Shown here: positions 34,774 through 46,827 of the stretch, piece after piece
How the letters are laid out: the number at the start of each line of letters is the position of its first letter
Position numbering within the stretch: the stretch's first letter is position 1
NCBI GenBank assembly: GCA_047967505.1
Contig: CM106538.1
DNA from: Dipteris shenzhenensis
Taxonomy: Eukaryota > Polypodiophyta > Polypodiopsida > Gleicheniales
Strand: one strand, 5' to 3'
DNA length: 64,000 nt
Notes under the pieces: model-generated
Told to the model about the DNA's origin: nothing
The model's input: the letters and a program-made list of their open reading frames with translations, nothing else
The model's database searches: none
Translations under genes and position numbers: made by a program

Positions 34774-37289
34774 TTCACAGATGTTGCAAAAGTGTCTTCC
34801 GTTGTCGATTTGATACCATGCCAATGCTTTCCTCGACCCACACTCTGTTTCTTATGCCTTGACCTAGCTTTTCAGCTTTCATGTCTCGCAGCCTCTGCTT
34901 GCTTCTGTTGCAAGCCAGCATGTTGCCATTGACGCCATGGCCACGATCAATCCAGAATAGACCTAGAGAACCTAGCTATTGAGGTAAGCAAAGAATAGAA
35001 GACAACTTACCCGAAAGAAGACAATGGCAAACCAAAGTCTGCGCAAGGTCACGTCGAGGTGCATACGGGTTGCAGGGCATTTGCAGGGCGAGGCAGGTTG
35101 CAGGTACTTAATCTTCCAAGATTTGATGGACGGGAGGTGTGAAAATTTGACATTCGCGGGAGTAGCGAAATTCTAGCTACTGGTTTTTCCCCCTTCGACA
35201 ATACATGTCAACAGAATTGGATATCCCAAACAAGTGCAATGTGGCCTAAAATGCTTCAAAACACAAATAGGCCAAAGGGCATGCTATCGAGTTTGATGCT
35301 GTGTATTATTAAATGCAATGACCTTTGGCATGCTTATAAGCCATATAGCAAGCAAGTGCATGGACAATTCAAAATTATAGATAGTGTTGGATTTATTAAA
35401 ATATCTTTTCACATGCACGTTGCACTTTTTCAACTTCTTCCATTTTAGGGTGAATCTAGATACCAATACCAACAACTATCAATGTTTCAAGACCACCATT
35501 CAGTAGTCCCACTAGTTTGGATTCCAAATTTTCAATCCGTGTTGGTTTTCAACAAATCAAAAAAAAGTTATGGAGCATGCCCTCAAATGGGAATGCATCA
35601 CTTTAGCACAACATTGGATGCCCGATAACCCATGCCTCATGTTCTTATTTAGATGTGTCCTTGGGTTGAGGAGAAGCTCAGTAGTGTACTTTTGAATGAT
35701 TACTTGGTTGCATGTATGTATAGAACAAAATTTTGATGTTTTTGAATAAATTGCTATATCCTATAGTCTTGAGGATGCATGCTTTACATGTAACATAGCA
35801 CTTGTAATGCTTTAATAGTCTCATTCCAAATCCTTATTCCATAAGTTTTTGCTCTCATGTTCAAGTTTGGAATGTGTACTACAACTTCAAGACAAAGCTT
35901 GCCGAATTTCATTGAGCAATGAATAAGTTATGGGTCATGCAAGATACCTATATACAGAAAAGTCCCTGAACCTCACCAAAAATGGCTACACCCACGCAAA
36001 CAATGACCCTGTAGCAAATTCCACTTTATGTTTGATGTGCCACAATTTCTCTTACTTGAGCACTTATCACAAGGATTTGAGACAAGTCAGGCACTTAAAA
36101 GTCTCTATAGATTGGACGCTACATTTGAGTGAATGGTAAGAAAGTAATGATGAATAATCTGATAGATAAAGAAGAACTAAATTCCATTTTAATAAGCTTT
36201 ATAATATCCAAAGCCTCTAGTTAATAGTGGTTCACAAAATATATTGGTATGATTCATGGAGTATAGAAAATTTAAGTGACTTAATCATGAATGTCCTTAT
36301 GAGTAGTTTGCCATCGTGGCCATGTCCTTTTGATATGGTATGCCAAAGCACCCCTCTAGTCCATAGGCAGTTCAACCTTGTAACTAGAGAGTCTCTAGCC
36401 TTAATTACTAAAAGATGAGGCTATGCTGACAATAAAGTTTTACACATGAGAGCCTTGCTATGCCTGAGTTAAATCATCCAACATAGCTATTTATTATTAT
36501 GGTGGGGTACATGTCCTTAGCATATAGACATGGTTGGGTCAGGAAAAGGCAACCCATTGTGCCTACAAGGCAGGCATTATGTCATAAAAGGCCCATTGGG
36601 ACCCATCATGCCGATGATGTAAGCATCATCATCGTGAAGGTGTAAGATGGCATGATGGAATCAAGGATGCAATAATAAGGTGGCATTCCAATTAGGTGGG
36701 GGAATGCTGCTTACAAATCTCACACGAACATATGGAGAGGTGTGTGCACCACATGTGCATAATGACAATGTGTTTTAGGGTGTTTACAGACTAGGATCAT
36801 GGATGGGAAAGATTGCCTGCCCATGTCCAACCTGGTCTAGATTCATTCAATGCACCATGGGTGGACTGGGGTGCTCGTAGTCTCTAGGTCTTTTTGACAC
36901 GTCCTTCTACTCCAAGTGCCTAAGGCTATTTACCCACCAAGCCCCTGCTCGTCCAAGCCTCATATTTCTTCCTTGTAGCAGCCGGAGGTCAATAGACATC
37001 ACCAATATCCAGGCGGTGAGGTTTGTGCCTACTTGCCAGGCAGCGAAGGGTTCAAGTGCCACGAGTCAGATGTGCAATAAACGATCTCTCTTAGGAAATT
37101 GTCCGCACGTCTCCTTGGGCAGGGTTCTAATGTGTGGTGAAGAAGTCTAATGTGTGGTGAAGAAGATAAAGTATTTGGTCAAGTTAGAATAGGAATGCCT
37201 TGATTGACTTTTGACAAGTTTGCTGCAAACCACATTTTTAGTAGAGCTTCCATAGCCCAAGAATTCCAGCAAGCATTTATCTCCTGTCT
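34774..37289. other. Intergenic sequence upstream of the FGGY exon
   Basis: No coding region or element end was recognised. The last few hundred bases are the presumed promoter and 5' leader of the FGGY gene. A direct 20-bp duplication (TCTAATGTGTGGTGAAGAAG) lies at about 37128 and 37147. I cannot point to a convincing TATA box. Confidence 0.45.
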
Positions 37290-37350
37290 ATGGCCTCTCA
37301 ACCCTCTCTTTATCTGGGCGTGGATGTTGGAACTGGCAGTGCTCGGGCAG
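37290..37350 (+). CDS. First coding exon of a putative FGGY-family carbohydrate kinase
   Basis: The exon encodes MASQPSLYLGVDVGTGSARA and one base of the next Gly codon. It ends GGGCAG before GTAACG, a good 5' splice site in phase 1. The D-V-G-T-G-S-x-R core is the N-terminal phosphate-binding loop of FGGY sugar kinases. The whole stretch resembles the amino terminus of plant FGGY carbohydrate kinases (ribulokinase-like), in which I recall the next residues as LFDxxGK. These enzymes phosphorylate pentoses or pentitols in the cytosol using ATP. The ATG is the first in this frame and gives the normal N-terminus. I found no second exon in the remaining 26 kb. It could be a live gene with a very long first intron, or an orphan exon left by rearrangement. 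Confidence 0.75.
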
Positions 37351-39243
37351 GTAACGTCCCTCTTCCCCTTCTTTGCTTCACTTCCCCATGCTGGGATTTC
37401 AACCCATTATCACTTACGCATTTTGATACCCGCGCATGTTTTAGCTCTTCTTGGTATCTCAGAAACAATCCGCATTTCAAAGGTCTTGCTCCATGTCTCT
37501 CTGGCTTCCCACAAGCTACTCGAGCCACTTACATGCCTGATAATAAGATATTGTACCGGCCACCCCCTTTAACTTGGAATTGCAGCACTATCGTGCCCAA
37601 CGAGTACATCTATAACTTTATTACAAATATCAACTAAAATCACTTTGCGTTAGATCCGCGAAATGTCGCATAATTTTGATGCCATTGTTGCTACTCGGTC
37701 AAGCGTCACCTGGAGGATCTATTTGTATAGTGAAAAGACACTGATTGGCACACCAAACCGTGAAGGACATATGCCAACCTATGGGCTCATATTCTGATCA
37801 GAAAATGCCTGAGGGAACGAGGTGAAGTTGCAACATGACTCATTACATCAATCTAATAAACATTAACCTTATATCACCTATGTCTGCATGCTCGTCGTAA
37901 ATACCTCTACTATAGAGTTTCTAGGTTGAAAGAGGCGCCAGCTACTACATAATTTCGATCTGAACCAGGGCTGCAATAAGAAAGGATCATTACTGAACTC
38001 CACTAAAAGTTCTAATTCATTTTAATAATCTCTTGGAATGCACGTTAATAATAGCGTATTGACGTCTGTAGCATCCCACACAAAGTAAGAGAGCCCATGT
38101 GGGTCGGCGAAGAAGAAGATGCAGCAACAGAGCCCTGAACTTTGTCAGCATAAGATACCTTTAGTGCCGGGACAAAAGTATCTTAAAACAAAGAGCCCAC
38201 ATAACTCTCCATTTTTAGTTTTTGGTGCTGGCGAGTGCCAAGTACAAGCTTTTTTTGTGTTGATTAGTGAAGTTTCTACGTTTTCTCCACACGTGCTACT
38301 TGCGATTGGCCAGGGTTCTCATAAAATGAACTGGTAAAGGTAGAAAATGCACATCTGAGCCACACCACATATATATTTCTATTATGATCGTGAACTGGTT
38401 TGATATCAGTCAATTTAGAAAGGCAATTGATTTTTCACATCACCTCAATTTTCCTATGAAAGGCCTCTTTAGTTAGATGTTGTTTAGTATGGAATTCTCT
38501 ACATGCAAAGTTAGAATGCCCCTCTAAAGATGATCTTGCCTGCACTGCTTCTGAATCTGCAATCAGGTTGCCACGATCATGTTGGCCAGACCTGTCAGTC
38601 TATTATAATTTTGGCTACGTGACTGACAGTTCAAGTCTGGTTTGCATATTGAAACGGTCTGGTTTGCATATGGGCCTATTTCCTTAGTTCTTCCCTGGAC
38701 GGGGCCTCTCCAGGCTGTTAGTGAGGCTTGTATGACTGCTAATAGGAATTGAGATATGGAGGCATTTGTTCTCGCTTATTCTATAAGCATATTTGAAAGG
38801 CAGACTAGGCATTGGACCTGACTCACTACTTGAACGTTGATTGGGTCATGTACAGTTTAACACATAATATTGAGTGATGTAGCTCAAACCTCAAGCTTCA
38901 AGTGTCAAGCAGAGTACATGATTGGTAGCTCCCTAAAGGGTGGGCCTGGGGAGAATCCAATGGGTGCCCTTTTAAGGCACATGTTAGGATGCTTGTTCAC
39001 CTGCCTTCGACATACATCTCCCTGCTCATTACTTCCTCCCCCAACTCATAGGTCAGGCCCAGTGTAACATGCGGAGACTTGCTGTGCAGAAAATAGATGA
39101 GATGTAAAAAGGACAACTCAAGCATGAGAGACACGAGATCTTTCTAACTATTGCACTCTGCCTACTCATCATGCTGGCATAAATGCCCTAACTACTATCT
39201 ATACATGAGTGTCAAATCGGCGAAGTGAGCTGAAATAACTCCC
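37351..39243. other. Presumed start of FGGY intron 1, no repeats recognised
   Basis: It begins with the GTAACG donor. Open frames here (37204-37637, 38119-38337) are frame shadows or random. No element ends were seen. Confidence 0.5.
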
Positions 39244-39813
39244 CTAACTGCGTCTGTGGGAGAAACAGCTATGCTGCTGAAACAGAACCCCCAAACCTCT
39301 TGCTTGCTGCTGTCTAAACCCTGGTTGCAATGCTGCGCAGACACCCTTCCTTGGATCGCAAACTGTACTGCCAGCCCCTGCTTCGCCATTCACGCTGCCA
39401 GCCCTGTTTGCTGCCAGCCCTTGCCTCGCCATTTTCGCTGCCAGCCCTGCATTGCTATTTCGCTGACAGCCCCCTCGCTATTTGCAGCCCTAGCCTTGCC
39501 CATTGCGGCCCTGGTTACCTGCCATTTCCTGACAGCCTGCAGCCCTCTCCTTGCTTCGCCATTTTCGCCCTGCCAAATCAGCACCAGTTGCAGCTATTCG
39601 CGTGGTGAAGACAGCCTGTTGACAGCCCGGACCAGACAAGCCTCGTTCTCTCCTCGCAAAACACTGCAACATGGACCTCCGGACAACGATTTGCAGCCTT
39701 CTTCTATGCAATAACTTGGCAGATTAAAGTATTGCCAAGTGGAGTCTTTCCAATCTGCTTTTTAAGGATTCTCTTTAACAAATTACAGCAAATGAAAGAA
39801 TCCACATTAAAGC
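39244..39813 (+). other. Possible 5' leader of chromovirus E
   Basis: It has a Pro/Ala/Leu/Ser-rich open frame (39256-39714) built on repeats of CTGCCAGCCCT and related words, probably without protein function. No LTR or primer site matching E was found at its left edge, so the 5' boundary of E is unknown. Confidence 0.35.
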
Positions 39814-40458
39814 ATGGAAACCCCTGGTAATTCACCCGGCCTTTCAAGGACACCACAGGCATCTGCTACTACACAATATCGTGTTCAAATTGCACAGCCA
39901 GCCCATTTTGGAGCCTTTGCATCTTGGGTCTTCTGTGTCACGTGCCCTCTGAGTGACTTGGATCACATCCTTTACCTTCTGCGTGAGGCACCTCAGTTAT
40001 ATTATTTCCTCAGCACAGTACAGGTTGTGTTCCACGAGACACGAAGATATCCGGAACACGATATTCCTCAAGAGTTTGCTGTTCATTTTTGGAGAGAATT
40101 TTACCCTTCACCTTCGGCATCTCCAGGGTACTCTCCACCTCCTTCAGCTCCCAGATATCCTCCTCTACAGGTTGTACCTTCTCCAAGTGAGTATTTACAT
40201 TCTGAAGGCACTCCCTCTCCTGGATATCCTCCTCTTCCGACAGCAGCTCCTTACCCTTTTTCAGATCCATGGACTCTGCTACCTACCCCTGTCCTATCAC
40301 GAGCAGTAACACCATTTTCAGAATCTCCAGTGTTACCTCAGACAGGATCTCCCTTACCAGATTTCCACGGGTGGTTCCATCCTGCCTCGCCTGCCCCCTC
40401 CAATATGAGCAACCTCAGGGAGCAGCCCGAATCCTCTTTCAGGAATGGTACAAACTAG
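39814..40458 (+). CDS. Uninterrupted proline-rich ORF upstream of gag in element E
   Basis: This 214-codon frame starts METPGNSPGLSRTPQAS. It has a folded-looking segment (about residues 25-85, with DLDHILYLLREAPQLYYF and EFAVHFWREFYPSP) and then a Pro/Ser/Tyr-rich tail with repeats of the SPGYxPPP type. It ends 14 bases inside the Gag start (ATG at 40445) in a different frame. It has no stop, whereas gag-pol behind it has four. Extra ORFs before gag are uncommon in chromoviruses. It may be an accessory protein, an N-terminal Gag extension joined by frameshifting, or a chance ORF. F lacks this region, so no second copy is present to compare. Confidence 0.4.
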   Translation: METPGNSPGLSRTPQASATTQYRVQIAQPAHFGAFASWVFCVTCPLSDLDHILYLLREAPQLYYFLSTVQVVFHETRRYPEHDIPQEFAVHFWREFYPSPSASPGYSPPPSAPRYPPLQVVPSPSEYLHSEGTPSPGYPPLPTAAPYPFSDPWTLLPTPVLSRAVTPFSESPVLPQTGSPLPDFHGWFHPASPAPSNMSNLREQPESSFRNGTN

Positions 40459-43400
40459 AGCGCAAGTTCGCGCTTTTCTCACAGGGATTTCCGACATGTC
40501 GCACCGCTCGCGTGAAGCCTCTTCAGAGATTAAAGAATCAAGTGCCAAAAAGACCCCTGAAGGCAACGTCCAAAGTGAATCCCTATTGCAACTTCAAATA
40601 TCTCAGCTTCAGGACAACATCTCCGACTTGGTTCAAAAAGTTCAACAACTCCAAGATTCTTGAAGTCCAGCACATACAGAGGATGACGTGACGCAAGCCG
40701 ACGACGATGCGGACTCTTTCCCACCAGAGGTAGAAAACACTGAACTACGTGCCCTCTACCGATTACTTCAAGCTTCCAAAACTAAAAGACTTGACGTCAA
40801 ACTTCCGGAAGCCTACACTGGTCAACGTAATCGCCGAACAGTAGACCAATGGCTCGCTAAAATGCGCATGTATTTTGACACTGTTGACCTCACGGAAGGC
40901 AAAAAGATCGCCTTGGCAGCCTCCCTCCTGAAGGAAACAGCATTTCTATGGTGGCAAAGACGCTTAAAGGACGGAAAAAGTGTGTTAACATGGGAACGTT
41001 TTGAACACGTGCTCCGTAAGCAGTTTGTACCTGCCAATGCGGACTTCCAAGCACGTTCAAAACTCCGACAGTTGGAGCAAACGGGTTCCCTGTCTTCCTA
41101 TATCTCTTAGTTCACCACATTGGTGCTGGAGATTGATGGTTTAAGTGAGGATGATCGCCTTCATGCTTTCATCTCAGGCCTAAATCCCTCGTTACGCATT
41201 GATGTTCTTAAAGCAAACATCACCACCACAGATGGCGCTATTGCTTACGCAGAGCGCATTACAGATTTCCTAAACACAGGGAAGCAGAGTGCTAATCGCA
41301 CACAGAACTCTCCTATGGCCAAAGGTGCTCGCCCTCAAGATAACACCAGGTTTCGAAAAAACTTCGGTAATCCAGGTCAGTGACAGTCTCAAGATCCCCA
41401 GAAGCCTCAGAAATCATTTGCTGGATTCCAACAGAAGCACTCCCCCAAGGATCGTGTTTCTTCTTCTTCACAAAGTCATTACCGACATCCCCAACATAAA
41501 GGTGCGGCCATTGACAAGAAGAACAACTCTAGCACAAAAGGACTTTGTACGATCTGTACAGGCGACCATAGATGGTTCGATTGTCCCAAGCGACCAAAGC
41601 AAAATTCTAATATGGAACCTAGCACTTCCCAAAAAGAAGATGCTACCTCAGCACAAGACAAGAAAGGCAAAGCTGTTCGAATGGCGAATACCATCCACCT
41701 GAGCCTTGCCAGCAACCCCGAACCTTCCCTGGCCACTGAAGTACTTTGCGTTCAAGGATCGATTCGTGGAACAACGGTCACCATCCTCATCGACAGTGGC
41801 TGTTCTCATAATTTCCTAGCCAGTTCTGTGGTCGATAAACTTCGATTGACCACCAGTCCTAGTCTCATGGACTATCAGATTGAACTCGCAAATGGAACAA
41901 CTTTCTTGTGCAACACCAGGATCAAAAACTTGTCTTTTCGCATCCAACATTATACGGACAAGTTGAACTTCGACATTATGCCTCTTTCTCGATACGATGT
42001 CATACTCGGACAACAATGGCTCTACGACTATGATCCATCAATCAGTTTTCGCAGCCATACTATCCAGTTTGTCCACCAGGGAAAACTTATTGAGCTAACT
42101 GGGGATTCTCCTTCAACCCCAGTTGCCTCTGCCCTACAAGTAAAGAAGTGGGTTCGTAAACGCCAAGCAAAGACTTCACTTCTGTTGGTTACGGCAGTAG
42201 AGGAGACACCAACAAAGGATCCTCCTGAATACCTCAACCAACCTTTTTTCCAGCCTTACCTGGATCTTTTTCCACAGGAATTGCCAAAGCAGTTACCACC
42301 TCGACGACCAGTGGATCACCCAATCGAACTTATTCCCGGCAGTAATCCATCGTCGAAACCTCCTTATCGGGTTTCTCACACTCAAAATGAAGAAATTCAA
42401 AGACAGGTCACCGAACTACTCGACAAAGGTCACATTCGGCCTAGTCGCAGCCCTTTCGGATCTCCTGTACTACTTGTGGAAAAAAAGAACAAGTCAATGC
42501 GCCTCTGCATCGACTATCGAGCCCTCAACAAGCTCACTATCAAAAACAAGTATCCATTGCCTCGCATCGATGACCTCTTCGATCAACTTCTACATGCAAC
42601 ACAATTCTCCAAGATTGATCTTCGTTCAGGTTATCATCAAATTCGTATACGAGAAGGCGATGAGTACAAGACAGCTTTTCGAACAAAGTATGGACACTAT
42701 GAATGTTTGGTCATGCCTTTTGGGTTAAACAATGCCCCGGCCACATTCATGACATTAATGAACGACATCTTCAAGCCTTTCCTCGATAAGTTCGTCATCG
42801 TTTACCTCGATGACATCCTCGTTTTCAGCAGATCCCTACATGAGCACAAACAACATCTTCACCAAGTTTTTGAAGTTCTCCGCGCAAATTCTCTCTACAT
42901 CAACATTGAGAAGAGTGAGTTCTTCAAGACCCAACTTGAATATTTGGGACATGTTATTTCCGCTCAAGGTATCTCTGTGGATCCCAAGAAGGTCGAGGTA
43001 ATCCGAAACTGGCCTACTCCAAAGAATGTTCATGATGTCCGCTCTTTTCTTGGATTGGCAAACTTTTATCATACAAAGGTCTATCAGTTTTCCGAAATCG
43101 CAGCTCCTATGTCCGAATTATTGAAAAGCACATCAATTTTTCAGTGGCTTCCCGAGTCAGAGTATAGTTTCCAACAACTCAAGCAAGCACTCACTACCAC
43201 ACCAGTTATGGCTATTGCTGACCCAAATCTCCCATTTGAGGTCATGACCGACGCTTCCGACATCGCTACTGGAGCAGTCTTGATGCAAGAAGGCAGAGTT
43301 ATTGCTTTTGACAGCCATAAACATTCTGATATCCAAACCCGATATCCGGTTTATGATAAGGAGTTTCTTGCTGTTGTACATGCTTATCGCTCTTGGAAAC

Positions 43401-45091
43401 ATTATCTCATGGGAGCCGACTCTGTGGTCAAAACAGACCATCACTCTTTAAAGTACATCTTTACTCAGCCAGTCATGAACGCTCGACAAGCAGGCTGGGT
43501 TGAGTTTCTGGCCAACTTTCACATGACCATTGAGTACATACCAGGACTACGCAATGTAGTTGCAGATGCTCTCAGCAGGTTACCTCTAGCATCAGCCATG
43601 GTAATCTCTACATTATCTGTGGATGTTCCGAATTCATTCAAAGGCAAGTATTTCAATGATAAAGACTTCGGCACCGCAGTACAGGTTCTTTCCAAAGATC
43701 AACCTTCGACTTCCGAACAAAAGATTTTCTCATCCTATTCTTATACGGACGACCTTCTGTATTATCAAGATCGCGTCTGTGTACCAGATGACAAGGATGT
43801 TCGACGTCTTTTGTTAAAAGAGCATCATGTAGTTCCTTATGCTGCCCATCCAGGCATCAATAAGACTTATCGGTTACTCAGTGCAACATACTACTGGCCT
43901 CAGATGAAAAGAGATGTCATCAAAATGGTTACATCTTGCTAATCTTGTCAACAAATGAAAGCAAGTCGACGACTTCCAACAGGACTTCTTCAGCCTCTTC
44001 CAGTTCCAACTGAAAGGTGGGAAAGTATTTCCATGGATTTCATTACAACACTACCACGATCTTCCCGAGGTAATACTCAGATTATGGTAATTGTTGATCG
44101 CTTGTCCAAAATGGCACACTTTGTTGCTTGCAAAAGCAGTGCACAGGGCCCGGACATAGCCAAACTCTTTATACAACACATCTTCCGACACCATGGATTA
44201 CCCAAGAATATCATATCCGACAGAGATCCTAAGTTTACCAGTCACTTTTGGATTTCACTGTTCGAATCTTTGGGTACAACTCTACTGTTCAGTTCAGCTT
44301 ACCACCCAGAATCAGATGGCCAGACTGAAAGAGTCAACCAAGTTCTGGAAGAAATGCTTCGACATTATGTTCAGTCACGCCTCGCAGCCTGGAAAGAGTA
44401 TCTACCACTCCTTGAGTTTGCTTATAATAACTCTTTCCATAGTGCCATCAGCATGATTCCATTCCAAGCAGCTTATGGACACACTCCGATTGTACCAACA
44501 AATTTTGTACTTCAACATCGAGTGGCCCTAGCTGATCAACTGGTTCAAGAAATGCAAGACATTCTACTACAAGTCAGGGATCATATGCGAAAAGCGCAAG
44601 AGCGGTATCAACGGTCTGCCAACAAACATAGACGTCACCTGGAATTTAACACTGGTGACATGGTGCTATTATTTGTAGCCCCACATCGCTATAAGACGGT
44701 TAAGTCTGTGTTTCCTAAGTTGCGACCCAGATACTATGGACCTTTCCGGATCGTCAAGAAAAATTCACCTTTAAGTTATAAATTGAAATTACCACCATCA
44801 TGGGGTAAAATCCATCTAACATTTCATATTTCTTGGCTAAAGACGTACATTCTAGGCGATGAAGCAGTTCCTCCTGCAGGTGATTATGTCCTAGAAATCG
44901 AAGACGATTATGTTCTCCTTATTCCTGAGCGTATTCTGGACCATCGACAGCGAGAGACTCAACATCGAATTATCACGGAATTCCTTGTTCTTTGGCGAGA
45001 TCTGGACGACTCCGACGCTACTTGGCAGTCTGATGAAGACTTGCAGCAGTACCCTGATCTTTTACAGCAGTATTTTCAGAATCTACCATGA
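40445..45091 (+). pseudogene. Gag-pol of chromovirus E (one frame, four stop codons)
   Basis: From MVQTRAQVRAFLTG the same frame runs 1549 codons to 45091 without any frameshift. It is broken only by TGA 40661, TAG 41108, TGA 41381 and TAA 43940. Gag has the core FLWWQRRLKDG and a knuckle [13 protein letters not shown]. Protease has [10 protein letters not shown] (Asp codon 41792). RT has [20 protein letters not shown] and YLDD (42803-42814). RNase H begins [14 protein letters not shown]. Integrase has an HHCC finger cut by the TAA between its cysteines, and intact DDE ([22 protein letters not shown]). The end, PERILDHRQ...EFLVLWRDL...ATW, matches a chromodomain. The single frame suggests one Gag-Pol polyprotein. 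The stops make it inactive. Confidence 0.93.
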
Positions 45092-45147
45092 TATTTTCTA
45101 CATCAGTTCATTATCTCCACCAGGGTCTTCTTTTGAGTGGGAGGGGA

Positions 45148-45596
45148 TGTCACGATCTGTGACGTATTCCTTTCTCTTTCTAGACTTATGGAGTGTTTAA
45201 TGAATGGACACTTGTGGAAGGGTATGACCTTTCGACGGGACACTTCCTAATGAGGCATAACCCTTCACAAGAGACATTCGAATGAAGAGACATTCCTATT
45301 GTAATGTACCCTCTCATCAAGGGTCACACCCTTCACAAGGGGTACACACTTCTTCATGCACATACCCTTTGGAGTACACACCTTTTCATGTGTGACTCTT
45401 CACTCTCTATATAAGAGAGGCCCAATTGTATGGATGACATAACACATCCACCCTACAGATATTCAAGCAATACAATTATTCCTTGTTCTCTGCTATCTCA
45501 GTCTCTTTTCTGTTCCTTAGCATATTTCTAAATATAGTAAATCTAGGACTGTTCCTTAGCATATTTCTAAATATAGTAAATCTAGGATTTCTTACA
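45148..45596 (+). repeat. 3' LTR of chromovirus E, preceded by polypurine tract
   Basis: It starts TGTCACGATCTGTGACG after GAGTGGGAGGGGA (45135-45147) and ends GGATTTCTTACA. A TATA box CTATATAAGAGAGG lies near 45410. A 39-bp unit beginning TGTTCCTTAGC is tandemly duplicated at 45511 and 45550. The LTR of F has the unit once. The right flank is GATTT. Confidence 0.92.
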
Positions 45597-45701
45597 GATT
45601 TAGCAGCCCTGTGGGCCGACTTGGGAGGGGCCAAGGCTGCTATAAAAGGCGCCTTCCCCAGGCATTCCCTATACTTGGCGCTGTCCTTTGGGGGCCCAAA
45701 A

Positions 45702-45751
45702 CCTTTCAAAGATGCTGCGTGGGGTGCCTTTCAAAGATGCTGCGTGGGGTG
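45702..45751. repeat. 25-bp perfect tandem duplication
   Basis: CCTTTCAAAGATGCTGCGTG plus GGGTG occurs twice in a row. Confidence 0.92.
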
Positions 45752-45892
45752 GTGCGATTTGCTGACAAGGCAGCCAGTTTCACTGCAACCTGGGCTTGAC
45801 CCTGGTGCATGTGACACCTAGAACAACAATAGGGATTTGCAAAGCCTTTCATAGGCTCAGATCCAGTCTGAAACTCACAGACCACCCTGAGG

Positions 45893-46003
45893 AAATGGCA
45901 GCTACATCACAGTCTGTGAAAATGGCAGTTACAGACCAGTCTTTGGAAATGGTACTTACAGACCAGTCTGTAAATGGCAGTGATAGACCAGTCTGTGAGA
46001 TGG
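45893..46003. repeat. About 27-bp minisatellite, four units
   Basis: AAATGGCAGTTACAGACCAG then TCTGTG or close variants starts at about 45893, 45920, 45948 and 45972. Confidence 0.85.
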
Positions 46004-46344
46004 TATTACTACAGGAGCCTTCAAGGCTATAAAAGGAGCCTTTCCCCTCATTCAGGACAATCTTGAGCAGTCAGTTCAGCAGGATTGAACCCAGGAGCAG
46101 CGAGGGGGTAAGCTCCCTCAGCCATAGCCTCCAGAGCAGCACCAATGCCTCGACAATTAGCCTCCGCCACGGACAGCTTCATAGCCTCAGCCTAGCCCTT
46201 CAGTGGGGACCAAGGTGTATGTCTTCTCATTGAGGGACTGGCAGTGGTAAAAGGGGGTATTCCGGTGATTGCCAGGCCCCAACCTAAAAAGTAAAGATAG
46301 TAGCTAGCAAACCCCGAGTATCCATGATGTGATGTCTTTTTATG

Positions 46345-46451
46345 CATGACCACGATCTCTTTTACGCCTGCTTTGTAGACTTTCAGAAGGCCTTTGAGAC
46401 AGTCCCACGAGCCCGCATGATTAGGAAACTCTAGGAGATGCAAATCCCAGG
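46345..46451 (+). pseudogene. Non-LTR (LINE) reverse transcriptase fragment
   Basis: The frame HDHDLFYACFVDFQKAFETV continues PRARMIRKL, a stop, then EMQIPG. The F-V-D-F-x-K-A-F-x-T-V-P signature is the first catalytic block of LINE-type RT (usual form FVDFRKAFDTVPR). The fragment is cut at 46451, where element H begins, with the flank CCAGG. Sequence after H (from 51063) may be its continuation. It is too short for clade assignment. Confidence 0.7.
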
Positions 46452-46813
46452 TGTTACGTCAACTATAATACCGTGTGACCACGGTATAAGGTGGGAAGCC
46501 AAAGGGCTTGGCAGCACTTGCATTAATAGGGCCTAAAGGGCTTGGGTCTAGGGTCATGCCTAGGCCTAGGCATTTATGATGTGGTGCATGAGTCCTAGAG
46601 AGGGCTATAAAGAGAGGAGTATGTGGCACCAAAGCTGGAGGCCAAGTGGCGAGTGCTGAGCAAGGGGGAGGATTCTGGAAGGAGAGCTCCACATGGAAAG
46701 TGGATGAGGAAAGGAACTGAAGGGTGTTTACAAGGGGTATGAGAGGAGCTCACGGAATCGGTGGTTGGGAGGTAATCGAAGTAGAAGCCCTCTATGTCTG
46801 AGGTCTCGTTACA
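46452..46813 (+). repeat. 5' LTR of gypsy element H
   Basis: It starts TGTTACGTCAACTATAATAC, has the TATA-like GGCTATAAAGAGAGG (about 46602) and ends GTCTCGTTACA before the primer site. No second copy is present in the window. Confidence 0.8.
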
Positions 46814-46814
46814 T

Positions 46815-46827
46815 TGGTATCAGAGCC
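46815..46827 (+). other. Primer-binding site of H (initiator tRNA-Met)
   Basis: TGGTATCAGAGCC lies one base after the LTR. Confidence 0.9.

Larger units (their letters stand above)
39814..45596 (+). mobile_element. Ty3/gypsy chromovirus E, 5' LTR not found
   Basis: Gag, protease, RT, RNase H, integrase and a C-terminal chromodomain-like segment lie in the gypsy order in a single frame, followed by a polypurine tract and a 449-bp 3' LTR. No matching 5' LTR lies upstream, so E is 5'-truncated or its 5' LTR was deleted. The same family appears on the minus strand as F. E would lie in the presumed FGGY intron in sense orientation. The left limit given is the start of the upstream ORF and is a minimum. 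Confidence 0.9.
45597..46344 (+). other. Unclassified repeat-derived region with promoter-like words
   Basis: It has two TATA-like sites (GCTATAAAAGGCGCC near 45640 and GGCTATAAAAGGAGCC near 46025), perfect 25-bp tandem copies at 45702 and 45727, and a minisatellite at 45893-46003. This resembles the enhancer-plus-TATA part of an LTR or LINE promoter, but no matching second end was found. Confidence 0.4.

Noticed and set aside
39256-39714. 152-codon open frame as a host or element gene
   Set aside because: Its composition follows CTGCCAGCCCT repeats and comparable frames exist on the other strand.
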